Made by a program: the position numbers and the translations under genes
Shown here: piece after piece, positions 31,411-41,182 of the stretch
How the letters are laid out: every line of letters starts with the position of its first letter
Numbering within the stretch: the first letter of the stretch is position 1
Notes under the pieces: model-generated
What the model was told of the DNA's origin: nothing
Databases searched by the model: none
What the model saw: the letters and a program-made list of their open reading frames with translations, nothing else
Source of the DNA: an uncultured Flavobacterium sp.
GTDB taxonomy: Bacteria > Bacteroidota > Bacteroidia > Flavobacteriales > Flavobacteriaceae
DNA length: 64,000 nt
Reading direction: 5' to 3'
NCBI RefSeq assembly: GCF_951805225.1
Contig: NZ_OX638201.1
Location: forward strand, 2,728,001 to 2,792,000

Positions 31411-32442
31411 TTAATTTTTGAAAGCATCCAATGCCGGCGAAGGTTTTCCGTCAGAAAGCCAGGCATTAAGTTGATAACCGCTCCAGCTTTTTTCGCCTTG
31501 TGGTTCCCAATAAATAACTCCTAAACCTTTATTATTAGGTACGCTTTTTACCGCTTTTATAGTAGCTTCAAGCATTTCTTTGGTGTTTTGTACTTGTTCA
31601 AAATCTCCACCAACTTCAACAACCATAACTTCTTTGTTGTAACGTGAAGCCATATCTTTTAGATTATTTTCTAAATCTAAAATCGTGCTTTGATAATCGG
31701 TTTTGATCCAATATGGATAATACGACAATCCTATTACATCATATTTCACCTTATTTTCTGTGGCTTTATCAAAAAACCATCTGAATTTTTCGCTTTTATT
31801 TCCTTCGTCCAAATGAACAATTACTTTAATCTTTGGATCAACCGCTTTTGTCGCTTCGTATCCTTTATCAAGCAATTGCGCTAATTGTTTGAAATTATCT
31901 GTACTGCCTTCCGGCCAAAGCATTCCACCTGGAATTTCATTTCCAACCTGAACCCATTCCGGAGTTACTCCGGCTTTTTTCAACATTTTCAAGACGTCAT
32001 AAGTATGCTGATAAACATCGGTTAACAATTCTGGAAAAGAATGTTTTTCCCATGCAGCAGGTTTTTTTTGTTTTCCGGGATCTGCCCAAGAATCGCTGTA
32101 ATGAAAATCGATCATAATTCGCATTCCCATTTTTTGAGCACGAACAGCCATTACAACAGTTTCTTCGGGACTGCAATGTCCGCTTGCTTTATCATCATTT
32201 GGATTTACCCAAACACGCAAACGAATGGTATTTATTCCGCGGTCTTTTAATAATTGCAGACAGTCCTTTTGAGAACCGTCTGCATCATAAAATTTATAAC
32301 CAGTTGCTTCCATTTGCGGCAGCCAGCCAACATCTGCTCCGTTTGAAAAGGAGTTTTTTTCGCTAATCATTTTTGGTTTACATGAAGTAAAAGCAACACC
32401 AATTAGCATTAAAAAAGAAACAATTTTAAGTGATTTTTTCAT
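31411..32442 (-). CDS. GH53 endo-beta-1,4-galactanase lipoprotein (paralog 2)
   Basis: A 343-residue lipoprotein (LMLIGVAFTSC, Cys21). The GH53 barrel is clear: GADVGWLPQME at 35-45, IRLRVWVNP, HYSDSWADPG, acid/base Glu169 in VQVGNEIPGGMLWPEG and the nucleophile candidate Glu276 in VMVVEVGGDF. The last motif differs from the usual ETAYPF found in its neighbour. It should cut beta-1,4-galactan or arabinogalactan I side chains of pectin, on the cell surface if the lipid anchor faces out. It follows the second GH53 gene by only 3 bp and precedes GH2. Confidence 0.92.
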   Translation of the reverse strand: MKKSLKIVSFLMLIGVAFTSCKPKMISEKNSFSNGADVGWLPQMEATGYKFYDADGSQKDCLQLLKDRGINTIRLRVWVNPNDDKASGHCSPEETVVMAVRAQKMGMRIMIDFHYSDSWADPGKQKKPAAWEKHSFPELLTDVYQHTYDVLKMLKKAGVTPEWVQVGNEIPGGMLWPEGSTDNFKQLAQLLDKGYEATKAVDPKIKVIVHLDEGNKSEKFRWFFDKATENKVKYDVIGLSYYPYWIKTDYQSTILDLENNLKDMASRYNKEVMVVEVGGDFEQVQNTKEMLEATIKAVKSVPNNKGLGVIYWEPQGEKSWSGYQLNAWLSDGKPSPALDAFKN

Positions 32443-32445
32443 GTT

Positions 32446-33543
32446 TTATTCTTTACTGAAAGCTTGCATTACTGATAAAGCATTGTTATCAAAACTGTAT
32501 AAAGCCTGATTTTCGAATGTAGAACCGCTTTGAGATTGTGGCCCTTTAAAAGCAACCCATTCTCCACCCCAATACGCAAATCCTTGTCCGAATTCTGATG
32601 CTTTTACGATGTTTTTAATATCTGTAACAAAAGTTCTTTGTCCGGCAGGAGTTGCAGAATATCCAGGAACTAATTGATCACTTGAACCTACAATGTTATT
32701 TGTTTGATCGTTGTGTAATAAAGTAAAAGGATAAGCAGTTTCTGCGATCAAAACTTTTTTGCTGAATTTCTTTCCTAAAGCATCAATAGTATTTTTTACT
32801 TCTGTTAAATCTTTACCGTGCCAAACTGGGTAATAAGACAATCCGATATAATCGTAATCAACGCTTTTCATTTTATTAAAAAACCAATCTGTACCGCCGG
32901 CACTTACGCCTGCATAGTGAATCATGATTTTTGTACTTGGTGATTTACTGCGAACTGTTGCACTTGCAGCAGATAATATTGCAAGACATTGTTGTTCGTT
33001 GCTGATTAAGTTTCCTTGTGGCCACAATAATCCGCTATTGATTTCATTACCAATTTGAATAATATCAGGATTGATTTCTGTAATTATTGTTGAAGTATAA
33101 TTTGTAACGGCTGTTTTTAAATCATTAAAATTTAGATTTTTCCATTCTTCCGGAGTTGTCTGAACGCCTGGATCTGCCCAATCATCAGAATAATGAACGG
33201 TAAGCCAAACTCTTAAACCGGCTTGTCTTGCTTGTTGCGCCAATTGTTTTACTTCGGCTAGACCGGAACGACCGTTTACAGGGTTTTTCCATAAACGAAT
33301 TCGGACTGTATTACAACCTGCATTTTTAAGCGTTGTAAGCATTGGTTCGGCTTTGCCATTATTGTAAAATTTAGTTCCTAAAGATTCCATTTGAGGAAGA
33401 AAAGAAACATCTGATGCTCTGATAAAAGTATCGGTTGCATCTGGCGGATTAACCGCTTCTTTGTCTGCAGAATCATTACTTGAGCACGAAAACTGAATTG
33501 CAGTTATGGCAAGTAACCCAAGAATTTTTATATATTTTTTCAT
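32446..33543 (-). CDS. GH53 endo-beta-1,4-galactanase lipoprotein (paralog 1)
   Basis: A 365-residue lipoprotein (LLAITAIQFSC, Cys20) followed by a short polar linker. GH53 motifs: DVSFLPQMESLG at 45-56, VRIRLWKNP, HYSDDWADPG, acid/base Glu167 in IQIGNEINSGLLWPQG and nucleophile Glu268 in VLIAETAYPFT, which is canonical. It is longer than its neighbour through an insertion around 275-300 (HNDQTNNIVGSSDQLVPGYS), a region that often shapes the substrate groove. The pair probably splits the work between the cell surface and the periplasm, or between long and short chains. Confidence 0.93.
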   Translation of the reverse strand: MKKYIKILGLLAITAIQFSCSSNDSADKEAVNPPDATDTFIRASDVSFLPQMESLGTKFYNNGKAEPMLTTLKNAGCNTVRIRLWKNPVNGRSGLAEVKQLAQQARQAGLRVWLTVHYSDDWADPGVQTTPEEWKNLNFNDLKTAVTNYTSTIITEINPDIIQIGNEINSGLLWPQGNLISNEQQCLAILSAASATVRSKSPSTKIMIHYAGVSAGGTDWFFNKMKSVDYDYIGLSYYPVWHGKDLTEVKNTIDALGKKFSKKVLIAETAYPFTLLHNDQTNNIVGSSDQLVPGYSATPAGQRTFVTDIKNIVKASEFGQGFAYWGGEWVAFKGPQSQSGSTFENQALYSFDNNALSVMQAFSKE

Positions 33544-33590
33544 GATAAGATTTATAACTGGTGAAATTTTGAATTTTAAAAAACTTTAAT

Positions 33591-33630
33591 TTAAAGAAGC
33601 CTCAAAATAATAGCATCAAGGCTTCTTTAA
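33591..33630 (-). other. Intercistronic hairpin after SusE gene
   Basis: TTAAAGAAGCCT (33591-33602) and its complement (33619-33630) enclose 16 nt. On the minus strand the stem is followed by AAATTAAAGTTTTTT. This resembles a leaky terminator between the Sus genes and the enzyme genes. Confidence 0.6.
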
Positions 33631-33643
33631 TTTTTAAATTCAA

Positions 33644-34711
33644 TTATGGAGTTGTGATAAACATATAACGACCGTCTAAGTCATTGAACCAGATATCATA
33701 TTTTCCAGCTTCAACAATAATGTCTCCACCATTATCTCCCCAGCTTGTATCCCATCCACCGTTTGCTTTAAATTTCATTTTTCCGGCTTTTAAAGTTTGA
33801 GTAACTTTCCAGATATGAGCATCAAATGTTGATTGAACCATAGGAACATTCATATCCCAACCCGTATCATCGCCTGTTAATACAGATCCAGCCACAGTAA
33901 TTGTTGTATACGTTGTCAATGGTCCTGTATAAGGTGTGATTTTGTATGTTAACTCTTCAAGGTTAATTTCAAAACTGTAATAACCTGCCGCTGTCGTTGG
34001 GAAAACTCCCGGATCAGTATCGCTTTCTGTTGCTCTGTATTGTACTTTGGCACCGTTTGTTCCGTAAGCAGGAGCCCAGAAACCAATTTGTTCAATTAAT
34101 TTAAAGCCATCTTTGTTAAAATATCCTGTATAATACTGTTTTGCATTTTCTTTTGGATCTCTGAAAATTGGCATATTGTTGCTTGTTACGCTCCATCCTG
34201 CAGCAGTTCCAGGTCCAACTAAAAACAAATCAACTCTAGGGAAAACACCTCTGTAAGGAGTTAAATTAATTGTGATTGGCGTAGAAGTTTTTGGTTCTGA
34301 TAAAGTTGTTCCAACAGTAGATTTAATTCTCACATCGATTGTTCCTTCAACACCAGCTGTAAGTCCAAGTTCTAGTGCTTTTGCGTTCAATTCTGCAACA
34401 GTAATAGTTGCGTGAGTTACTGTAGAAGTTGTAATATCTACCGGCGCTGCAAACTCTGTATTACTCGCCGCAAATTGCACTGTGTAAGTAACAATTGTTG
34501 GAGTTCCGTAACTTACTTTTTCCCAAGTCAATGTCAATGCAGTATTGTTTGGCGTGTCTTTATTTAGAATTGTCGAAGAACCACTTTCTGGAGTTATGAT
34601 AGAAAAAGCAGCCGCTTGTGGCTCTAAAATCATTAAATTTTCTTCGTTTTCACAAGACCAAAATCCTGTAAGTAAAACAACAGCTATAAATATTTTATAT
34701 ATAAGTTTCAT
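33644..34711 (-). CDS. SusE/SusF-type surface glycan-binding lipoprotein
   Basis: A 355-residue lipoprotein (IFIAVVLLTGFWSC, Cys20). The SusE N-terminal Ig-like domain (about 35-150) reads LTLTWEKVSYGTPTIVTYTV, then AELNAKALELGL. Two later modules (VDLFLVGPGTAAGWSVT and VAGSVLTGDDTGWDMNVPM) have the pattern of starch-binding-type SusE/F carbohydrate modules and end with KYDIWFNDLDGRYMFI. It should bind galactan at the surface and help hand it to SusCD. It is third in the operon, 30 bp after SusD. Confidence 0.85.
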   Translation of the reverse strand: MKLIYKIFIAVVLLTGFWSCENEENLMILEPQAAAFSIITPESGSSTILNKDTPNNTALTLTWEKVSYGTPTIVTYTVQFAASNTEFAAPVDITTSTVTHATITVAELNAKALELGLTAGVEGTIDVRIKSTVGTTLSEPKTSTPITINLTPYRGVFPRVDLFLVGPGTAAGWSVTSNNMPIFRDPKENAKQYYTGYFNKDGFKLIEQIGFWAPAYGTNGAKVQYRATESDTDPGVFPTTAAGYYSFEINLEELTYKITPYTGPLTTYTTITVAGSVLTGDDTGWDMNVPMVQSTFDAHIWKVTQTLKAGKMKFKANGGWDTSWGDNGGDIIVEAGKYDIWFNDLDGRYMFITTP

Positions 34712-34741
34712 TTTGTGTATCGTTTATGTTTAAAAAAAGTC

Positions 34742-36349
34742 TTAGTAACCTGTGTTTTGAGTCAAATTTCTATTTGCTCCCAATGATCCTTCCGGAATAG
34801 GAAAAACGCTCATGTAAGAAGGAATTGAAACTCCTTTTGAAGAATTTCCTTTCCAAGCCCAATTGTAAGATCCTCCGGTATATTTTCCAAAACGAATTAA
34901 ATCTTGTCTTCTGTGCGCTTCCCAGTGCAATTCACGTGCTCTTTCATCAATTAAGAAATCAAGCGTTAAATCACTTAAAGTGATATTTCCAACAGTTGAA
35001 TTATTGTTAGCTCTTTGTCTTAAAGCATTTACATATTCTAATGCTTTCGCCGAAGTTCCGTTTCCACCTCTTAAAGTTGCTTCTGCATACATTAAATAAA
35101 CATCGGCTAATCTGAATAATGGGAAATCAGTATCAGCATAAGTAGAGCTGATTCCGTTAACTCCAGTTGAAGTTTTATTTGAGAATTTAGACAAAATATA
35201 ACCTTGTGTTTTTACACCAATATCTTCAATATCAATAGATCTTTGTTTTCCAGGATCACCTGCAACTCCTTTTCCGATTGTATTTCTGGTATCTTGACTG
35301 AATTTTGCACCATCAAATTTCTGAGCAAATTCTTTTCTGATTCTAAGCGCTCCAGTCCATCCGCCAATTCCAAAATCAGCACCATTATTTTCCCACGCAC
35401 CAATTTGTCCGTTTGTTAAAACAGTTGTTGCGCCCCAGTTTTGAGAAACTGATCCATCAGATTGGATTCCGAAAATGATTTCAGCAGAAGTATTGTTGTC
35501 TGCTTTAAAATTGTCCAGATATTTTGGTTTCAAAGTATAACCTCCGGCGATAATTTCGTTACACATTGTAATACAATCATTAAAACGATCCGCCTGAATA
35601 TAAACCTGAGCATTCAAATACATTTTAGCCAAAATCATACGCGCCATAGATTGATCTAATCTTCCGTATTCATTTGTTCTTGCCGCTTTTAAATCCGGTA
35701 AAACTGCTGTTAATTCTTTTTCGATAAAATCAAATAATTGTTTTCTGTTAAATTCAGGTCCTGTGAAGTTTATAGGATCATTTTCAGTATACATTGGCGC
35801 TTTTCCAAATAAATCCATCATGTTGTAATAAGCGTACGCTCTTAAAACACGAACTTCTTTGCGGTAAAGTGCAATATCTGCCAAGGTTGCAGCATTTGTA
35901 ATACCTCTTGAACTTAATTTTTCTGGTGTACTTTGACGCAAAAACTCATTTGCATACGATACAGAAACCATAGTTCTACTAAACATTCCAAGAATAACAG
36001 GATTTGCGGCTGTCCAGATATTACGCTGTAATTCTGCTGTTCCTCCGTCATTTTCATAACTCCAAACCAATTCGTCTGTAGTTAATTCCTGCATGTACAA
36101 TAAACATCTTGTAAACTGGCTTGTTCCTGCATCTACACCTTCTAGCGAAGAATCATTAGGACCAATAACTCCTGTTAAAGTTAAGTTTCCGTATACTCCT
36201 GCGAAAGCTTTTTTGTATCCGTCAGGCGTAGAAAATAACACATCCGAAGAAAGAACGTCGTCATCTTTTGAGACTACATTTAAATCATCTGTACAAGACT
36301 GAAAAATTACAGTCAATGCAACTATTGTTATTAAAATATATTTTTTCAT
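34742..36349 (-). CDS. SusD/RagB-family glycan-binding lipoprotein
   Basis: A 535-residue lipoprotein. The ATG at 36349 gives MKKYILITIVALTVIFQSC (Cys19); an upstream in-frame ATG would overlap the SusC stop. The SusD helical core (TPR-like) shows LRAYAYYNMMDLFGKAPMY, LARMILAKMYLNAQVYIQ and the closing motif LIDERARELHWEAHRRQDLI followed by PIPEGSLGANRNLTQN(T)GY. SusD caps the SusC porin and binds the oligosaccharide. Its start lies 10 bp after the SusC stop. Confidence 0.95.
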   Translation of the reverse strand: MKKYILITIVALTVIFQSCTDDLNVVSKDDDVLSSDVLFSTPDGYKKAFAGVYGNLTLTGVIGPNDSSLEGVDAGTSQFTRCLLYMQELTTDELVWSYENDGGTAELQRNIWTAANPVILGMFSRTMVSVSYANEFLRQSTPEKLSSRGITNAATLADIALYRKEVRVLRAYAYYNMMDLFGKAPMYTENDPINFTGPEFNRKQLFDFIEKELTAVLPDLKAARTNEYGRLDQSMARMILAKMYLNAQVYIQADRFNDCITMCNEIIAGGYTLKPKYLDNFKADNNTSAEIIFGIQSDGSVSQNWGATTVLTNGQIGAWENNGADFGIGGWTGALRIRKEFAQKFDGAKFSQDTRNTIGKGVAGDPGKQRSIDIEDIGVKTQGYILSKFSNKTSTGVNGISSTYADTDFPLFRLADVYLMYAEATLRGGNGTSAKALEYVNALRQRANNNSTVGNITLSDLTLDFLIDERARELHWEAHRRQDLIRFGKYTGGSYNWAWKGNSSKGVSIPSYMSVFPIPEGSLGANRNLTQNTGY

Positions 36350-36359
36350 GATTTCGTTA

Positions 36360-39302
36360 TTAAAATTTAAGATTAAGACCAAATAATACTGATCGTTGTC
36401 TTGGATAAATCGTTTTGTCTACACCGTTGTTTGTAATTTCAGGATCTAAACCACTGTATTTAGTAAGTACAAAAACGTTCTGAACTCCTGTTGATACTCT
36501 TAATGAAGCTTTACTGTTTACCCAGTTATTTAGCGTATATCCTAAAGTAATGTTATCCATTTTTAAGAAAGAAGCATTCTCAATATAAAGATCTGATAAT
36601 ACTACATTTGAAGTAGTTTGAAAATTAGTCTGAGTTACCTGACTTGGGATATTACTTAAAACACCTCCGTTTTCCATCGCATCATATTGTGCTCTGCTCG
36701 CATCTACAGCATTAAAAATTCTATTACCAATACTTGCTCTTAAATTGAATGAAAAGTCAAACTTTTTATAATTCATATTAGAGGCAAATCCCAATGTAAA
36801 ATCCGGATCTGGATTATTATAAATGTATTTATCCGAATCATTTTTGATATTATCACCATTCAAATCTGCAAAAGCACCATCGATTGGTTTTCCTTCTTTA
36901 TTATATAATTGTTTGTAAACGTAGAAAGAATAAGGCGTATATCCTTCTCTGAAAATTTGTCCCGGAGTTCCTGTTCCTGCAATATTATCTCCTAAAAAGA
37001 TATCAGTTCCGTTAACCAGATTTTTGATTCTTCTTTCGAATTTTGAAATATTGAAATTCATATTCCAGTTGAAATCTTCCGTTTTAATAGCGTTCGCATT
37101 AATCGTAAACTCAACTCCTTTTGTTGTAAAACTACCAACGTTTTGATACACACGATTAGAGAAGTTACTTCCATCAGATATTGCTGCGTTTACCAATAAA
37201 TCTTTAGATTCTTTGTAATAAACATCAAGTCCCGCAGTTAAACGATTGTCTAAAAATCCAAAATCAAGACCTGCATTGTAAGAAGATGTTTCTTCCCATT
37301 TCAAGTTGTTTGTTCTTTTTGAAGGAAGCGCAACCGGAACTGGGCTTGTTCCAAAATAGTATTCAGCATTTCCGCCACCTACCATATATTTTTGTAAGTA
37401 TCCGTTTGGTTCAGGAATATCTTGTTGTCCTGTAATACCATAACTTAATCTTAATTTTAAATCAGATAATACCGTACTTTCTTTAAAGAAATCTTCTTTG
37501 ATTTTCCATGCAAATGCTACAGATGGGAAATTCCCCCAACGATTTGCTTCTTCAAATCTAGAAGAACCATCTCTTCTATAAGATAGTGTCAATAAATATT
37601 TGTCTCTGAAGTTTAAGTTTGTTCTTGCAAAGAATCCTAATAAAACAACATCTGTATCTAAAGTAGTTTCAGGAAATGTCGATGGCAAATCAGGGTTTAA
37701 AATATTACCGGTTTCAAATTTTGAGCTTTGAAATTTTTGATAAGAATAACCACCTGTCATTTCAAAATTCAATGAATTGAACTTTTTATTATAAACTAAA
37801 TAAGTATCTAATAACTTATTTCTTCTCATCGCTTCTGTATATTCATTTGTACCATACGGAATATTGTTGTTTGATGGAGCAGAACCTGCATCAGCACCAA
37901 CCAATCTTCTTCTTTCTCCGTTTGATTCATCAAAACCAACATTTACAACGGCTCTTAAAGCAGGGAAAAAGTGAAATTTATAATCAACTTCAAAATTTCC
38001 AAAAAATCTGTCGTTCTTTCCTCTGTCATTTGTATTCAACAATTGCGAAACTGGGTTTCTTGCTGCCGTTGAAACTAACGGATAATTTCCGTTTGCATCT
38101 ACGCCTGTAGTATATTCAAAATATCCTCCATAAGGCGCGCCTTCAACTTTTATAGGTTGTGTTGGATCAAAACCAATAGCAGCTCCTTCAACACCATCTG
38201 TAAATCTGTTTCTTTCGTTTGTATAATTCGCAGAAAGTCTCAATTTTAAATGATTGTCAAAGAAAGTTGGATTCATTACTAAACCAACAGTATTTCTTTT
38301 AAACTCATTCGTCAAGCGTAAACCTTGTTGATCTGTATTTCCAAGCGTTAAACTTGTTGGAATAACATTAAACAAACTTCCTCTAACTGCTAAACTTTGA
38401 TCTATTGTTCCAGTGTTTCTGTAAATTGCTCTTTGCCAATCTGTATTTGCAGTTCCTAATTTACTTAAATCATCACTTCTTCTGTCTGCAATAACACTTC
38501 TAAATTCGTCTGCGCTAAAAACATCAACCGTTTTAGTCAAAGTTCCTGCAGCATATTGCACATTATAATCTACAGATAATGTTTTGCTTCCTTTTTTAGT
38601 CGTAATAATAATTACACCATTTGAAGCACGAGAACCGTAAATTGCAGAAGCTGATGCATCTTTTAAAACCGTAATCGATTCAACAGTTGCAGGATTCAGC
38701 GATGCCATAAACGAAGATGCTCCAACATTTGTACTGTTATCCAAAGGCAATCCGTCAATTACAATAAGTGGATCATTACTTGCAAAAAGTGAACTTCCTC
38801 CACGAATTCTAATTTGTGAACTAGAACCCGGCGCACCAGTTGAATTTACTGTTAAACCAGCAACTCGCCCGCTAAGTAAATTTTCTGTTGAAATATTATT
38901 TCCTTTGTTAAAGTCTTTTGTCGTAAGTGCAGTAACAGATCCTGTAGCATCTTTCTTTTTAACACTTCCGTATCCAACCTGAACAACAACTTCTTTCAGT
39001 TGATTATTATCTTCTTCAAGATTTACAGTTATGTTTTTCTGTCCGGCAACTGAAACAGTCTGATTAGTATAACCCGTATAAGAAAATACAATTTTACTAT
39101 CTGCTTTTACTCCGGATAATTGAAATTTTCCGTCAAAATCAGTCGTGGTACTGATATTTGTTCCTAATACTTTTATGTTGGCTCCCGGTATGGGCTGCTT
39201 GGTAGACTTTTCCAAGACAATACCACTAATTGTGTTCTGAGCAAAAACACAAAAAGGAAGTAAGAGTAATAAAAGTAAAAATTTGGTTTTAATTCTTTTC
39301 AT
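36360..39302 (-). CDS. SusC/RagA-family TonB-linked outer-membrane porin
   Basis: A 980-residue TonB-dependent transporter. Signal peptide MKRIKTKFLLLLLLLPFCVF. CarboxypepD-reg-like domain at about 24-100 (GIVLEKSTKQPIPGANIKVL), TonB-box region near LKEVVVQVGYG, plug with NLLSGRVAGLTVNSTGAPGS and DPLIVIDGLPLD, then the barrel ending YPRQRSVLFGLNLKF. With SusD it imports galacto-oligosaccharides made by surface GH53. First gene of the minus-strand operon SusC-SusD-SusE-GH53-GH53-GH2. The gene content parallels the galactan locus of Bacteroides thetaiotaomicron (BT4667-BT4673), which is the basis for naming the substrate. Confidence 0.95.
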   Translation of the reverse strand: MKRIKTKFLLLLLLLPFCVFAQNTISGIVLEKSTKQPIPGANIKVLGTNISTTTDFDGKFQLSGVKADSKIVFSYTGYTNQTVSVAGQKNITVNLEEDNNQLKEVVVQVGYGSVKKKDATGSVTALTTKDFNKGNNISTENLLSGRVAGLTVNSTGAPGSSSQIRIRGGSSLFASNDPLIVIDGLPLDNSTNVGASSFMASLNPATVESITVLKDASASAIYGSRASNGVIIITTKKGSKTLSVDYNVQYAAGTLTKTVDVFSADEFRSVIADRRSDDLSKLGTANTDWQRAIYRNTGTIDQSLAVRGSLFNVIPTSLTLGNTDQQGLRLTNEFKRNTVGLVMNPTFFDNHLKLRLSANYTNERNRFTDGVEGAAIGFDPTQPIKVEGAPYGGYFEYTTGVDANGNYPLVSTAARNPVSQLLNTNDRGKNDRFFGNFEVDYKFHFFPALRAVVNVGFDESNGERRRLVGADAGSAPSNNNIPYGTNEYTEAMRRNKLLDTYLVYNKKFNSLNFEMTGGYSYQKFQSSKFETGNILNPDLPSTFPETTLDTDVVLLGFFARTNLNFRDKYLLTLSYRRDGSSRFEEANRWGNFPSVAFAWKIKEDFFKESTVLSDLKLRLSYGITGQQDIPEPNGYLQKYMVGGGNAEYYFGTSPVPVALPSKRTNNLKWEETSSYNAGLDFGFLDNRLTAGLDVYYKESKDLLVNAAISDGSNFSNRVYQNVGSFTTKGVEFTINANAIKTEDFNWNMNFNISKFERRIKNLVNGTDIFLGDNIAGTGTPGQIFREGYTPYSFYVYKQLYNKEGKPIDGAFADLNGDNIKNDSDKYIYNNPDPDFTLGFASNMNYKKFDFSFNLRASIGNRIFNAVDASRAQYDAMENGGVLSNIPSQVTQTNFQTTSNVVLSDLYIENASFLKMDNITLGYTLNNWVNSKASLRVSTGVQNVFVLTKYSGLDPEITNNGVDKTIYPRQRSVLFGLNLKF

Positions 39303-39996
39303 ACTTTTTAAAAATTGGTTTTGTTTAAGTTAGTTTTTATTAATAAGTGTTGGTCACAAATTGATTGTAGAGATCTATAATTTTAAAAGAAACAAAGTCT
39401 GTTTTTTTGGATGATTGCTTCTAAATAGAAATCGTTTCTTAAAATTATAATCTCCTTTTGAAATAAGCTTACTCTATTTTTCTTAGAATGAGAAAAAGCT
39501 TTTCCCGATAAGTTTTAATTCGAATGTTAGTCATGTTTAATTTTTTTTTGGTTACGATAATTGGTTAGTTTGTTTTCGTTGACTTGCTCTGAACAAAAAT
39601 TTTTCAAACGTTGTAGCTGATCAACTCATTCTGCAAATTAAGGATAGAAGAAGTTTTTAAGACAGGGAAAAATTCATTTATAAAAGGGGACATTTTCGTA
39701 AAAACCCACATACAACGCCTCATAAAAACATATTATGTAATTTTTCGTTCAAAAAAAAATGACAAAACCAATAATTAACCATTAAAATAATATTTTTAAT
39801 AATTAACTTAGAGTATAATTTTGAATCGATATATTATCAAAAATTTACCTGAAAAAAAGCTCAAAATTTTAATCTTAAAAAATCATAGAAACCACAACCT
39901 TTAATTAATCTAAAAAACAAATGTTGTTTTTACACATTATATAATAAATAAATTAATTTCGCAAACTATACAGTTTGTAGCAACCCTAAAAAGAAA
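39303..39996. promoter_or_regulatory. 694-bp divergent control region of the galactan locus
   Basis: No gene seen. About 75-150 bp upstream of the SusC start lies an inverted pair: TATAATTTTAAAAGAAAC at 39376-39393 and, reversed, GTTTCTTAAAATTATAATC at 39434-39452. It is a candidate site for the HTCS or an mRNA leader structure. At the other end CAAACT-ATAC-AGTTTG (39964-39979) forms a small dyad before the beta-propeller gene. I found no clear TANNTTTG promoter. The length is unusual for this compact window. Confidence 0.45.
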
Positions 39997-40968
39997 ATGT
40001 ACAAAATGGTGAACCGAATTAAAATACTGATAATTATAAATTCTCTGATTATTATTTTATGCAATCAGACATTTGCTCAAAATTCGATAACAAAGGAAAT
40101 TCTCTGGACAACGGATTGGAGTCCGAATGGGAAATTCATAGCGATTGGCGGAAATACAGACACTTTAAAAATTTATAATGAAAGCGATCTAAAACCATTC
40201 AAATCATTTCATATTAAGAACACTATTACGCGTATAAAGTGGCATCCTTCAAAAAATATAATTGCTGTAACAACACAAATGTCAGGTGACAAATCGAGTA
40301 TTATTAATTTGGATACGAATGAAAAAATTGAATTAAACGGAATTTCACCAGATGGAGCAAGAGGAATTGACTGGAACAATACAGGTGAATATTTAGCTGT
40401 TGGAGACAATGACGGACAAATATTAATTTATACTATAAAAGGGGAATTAATTAAAAAGTTTAATAATGAAAATACCAAGGGCATAATGGCTATTGATTGG
40501 CATCCTCAAAAAAACACTCTCACAACGGTTACAGACAAAATACGTTTTTATGACATTGACGGAAATTTGCTGAAATCAATAAAACACAGACAAGAAGAAG
40601 TGATGTTATTGAGTATTGCCTGGCACAAATCAGGTACTTTTTTTGTTACAGGCGATTATGGTGATGAAAAAGACAAATCTCTACTTCAATACTGGGATGA
40701 AAATGGTAAATTATTACAATCAATTGATATAAGTAAAGCGGAATATAGAAATTTAACCTGGAATTCAAAAGGAAGCAGATTAGCAACTGCAAGTGATGCA
40801 TTGAGAATTTGGGATACCAACGGTAAACTTGTCTCTGAAGGCAATTCTAAAGACTATTTATGGGGTGTTTCCTGGAATAAACAAGGAAATAAAATTATTA
40901 CATCAAGTATGGAGCAAAATATTATACTTTGGAATAATAAAGCAGAAAGAATATTAGCTATAGAATAG
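39997..40968 (+). CDS. Secreted WD40-type beta-propeller protein
   Basis: A 323-residue protein with a signal peptide (IKILIIINSLIIILCNQTFA). A second ATG at 40006 is also possible. Six to seven propeller blades are visible through the recurrent pattern (D/I)WxPxGxx(I/L)A: TTDWSPNGKFIAIGG, IKWHPSKNIIAVTT, IDWNNTGEYLAVGD, IDWHPQKNTLTTVT, IAWHKSGTFFVTGD, LTWNSKGSRLATAS and VSWNKQGNKIITSS. No catalytic motif is seen. It lies between the divergent SusC operon and the HTCS gene, 215 bp before the latter. Scaffold or glycan-binding roles are possible; WD40 propellers are unusual in such loci. Confidence 0.75.
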   Translation: MYKMVNRIKILIIINSLIIILCNQTFAQNSITKEILWTTDWSPNGKFIAIGGNTDTLKIYNESDLKPFKSFHIKNTITRIKWHPSKNIIAVTTQMSGDKSSIINLDTNEKIELNGISPDGARGIDWNNTGEYLAVGDNDGQILIYTIKGELIKKFNNENTKGIMAIDWHPQKNTLTTVTDKIRFYDIDGNLLKSIKHRQEEVMLLSIAWHKSGTFFVTGDYGDEKDKSLLQYWDENGKLLQSIDISKAEYRNLTWNSKGSRLATASDALRIWDTNGKLVSEGNSKDYLWGVSWNKQGNKIITSSMEQNIILWNNKAERILAIE

Positions 40969-41182
40969 CAACCGTTTTAAACTAATGTGTGACTTACTGG
41001 AATTACACCGTTTCTCATCGAGTTTTCGTTAAACCGAAAATCAAAAAGTTACAAACCGAACAATGTCTCGAAGCATTAGAACTATTTTACATATATTCAT
41101 ATAAAAATTGATCCAGCTTTCAGACCACATTCCTCGTATTTTTCGTATATCAAAGAGCAACAAGCTTTTTAAAAAAAATTCT

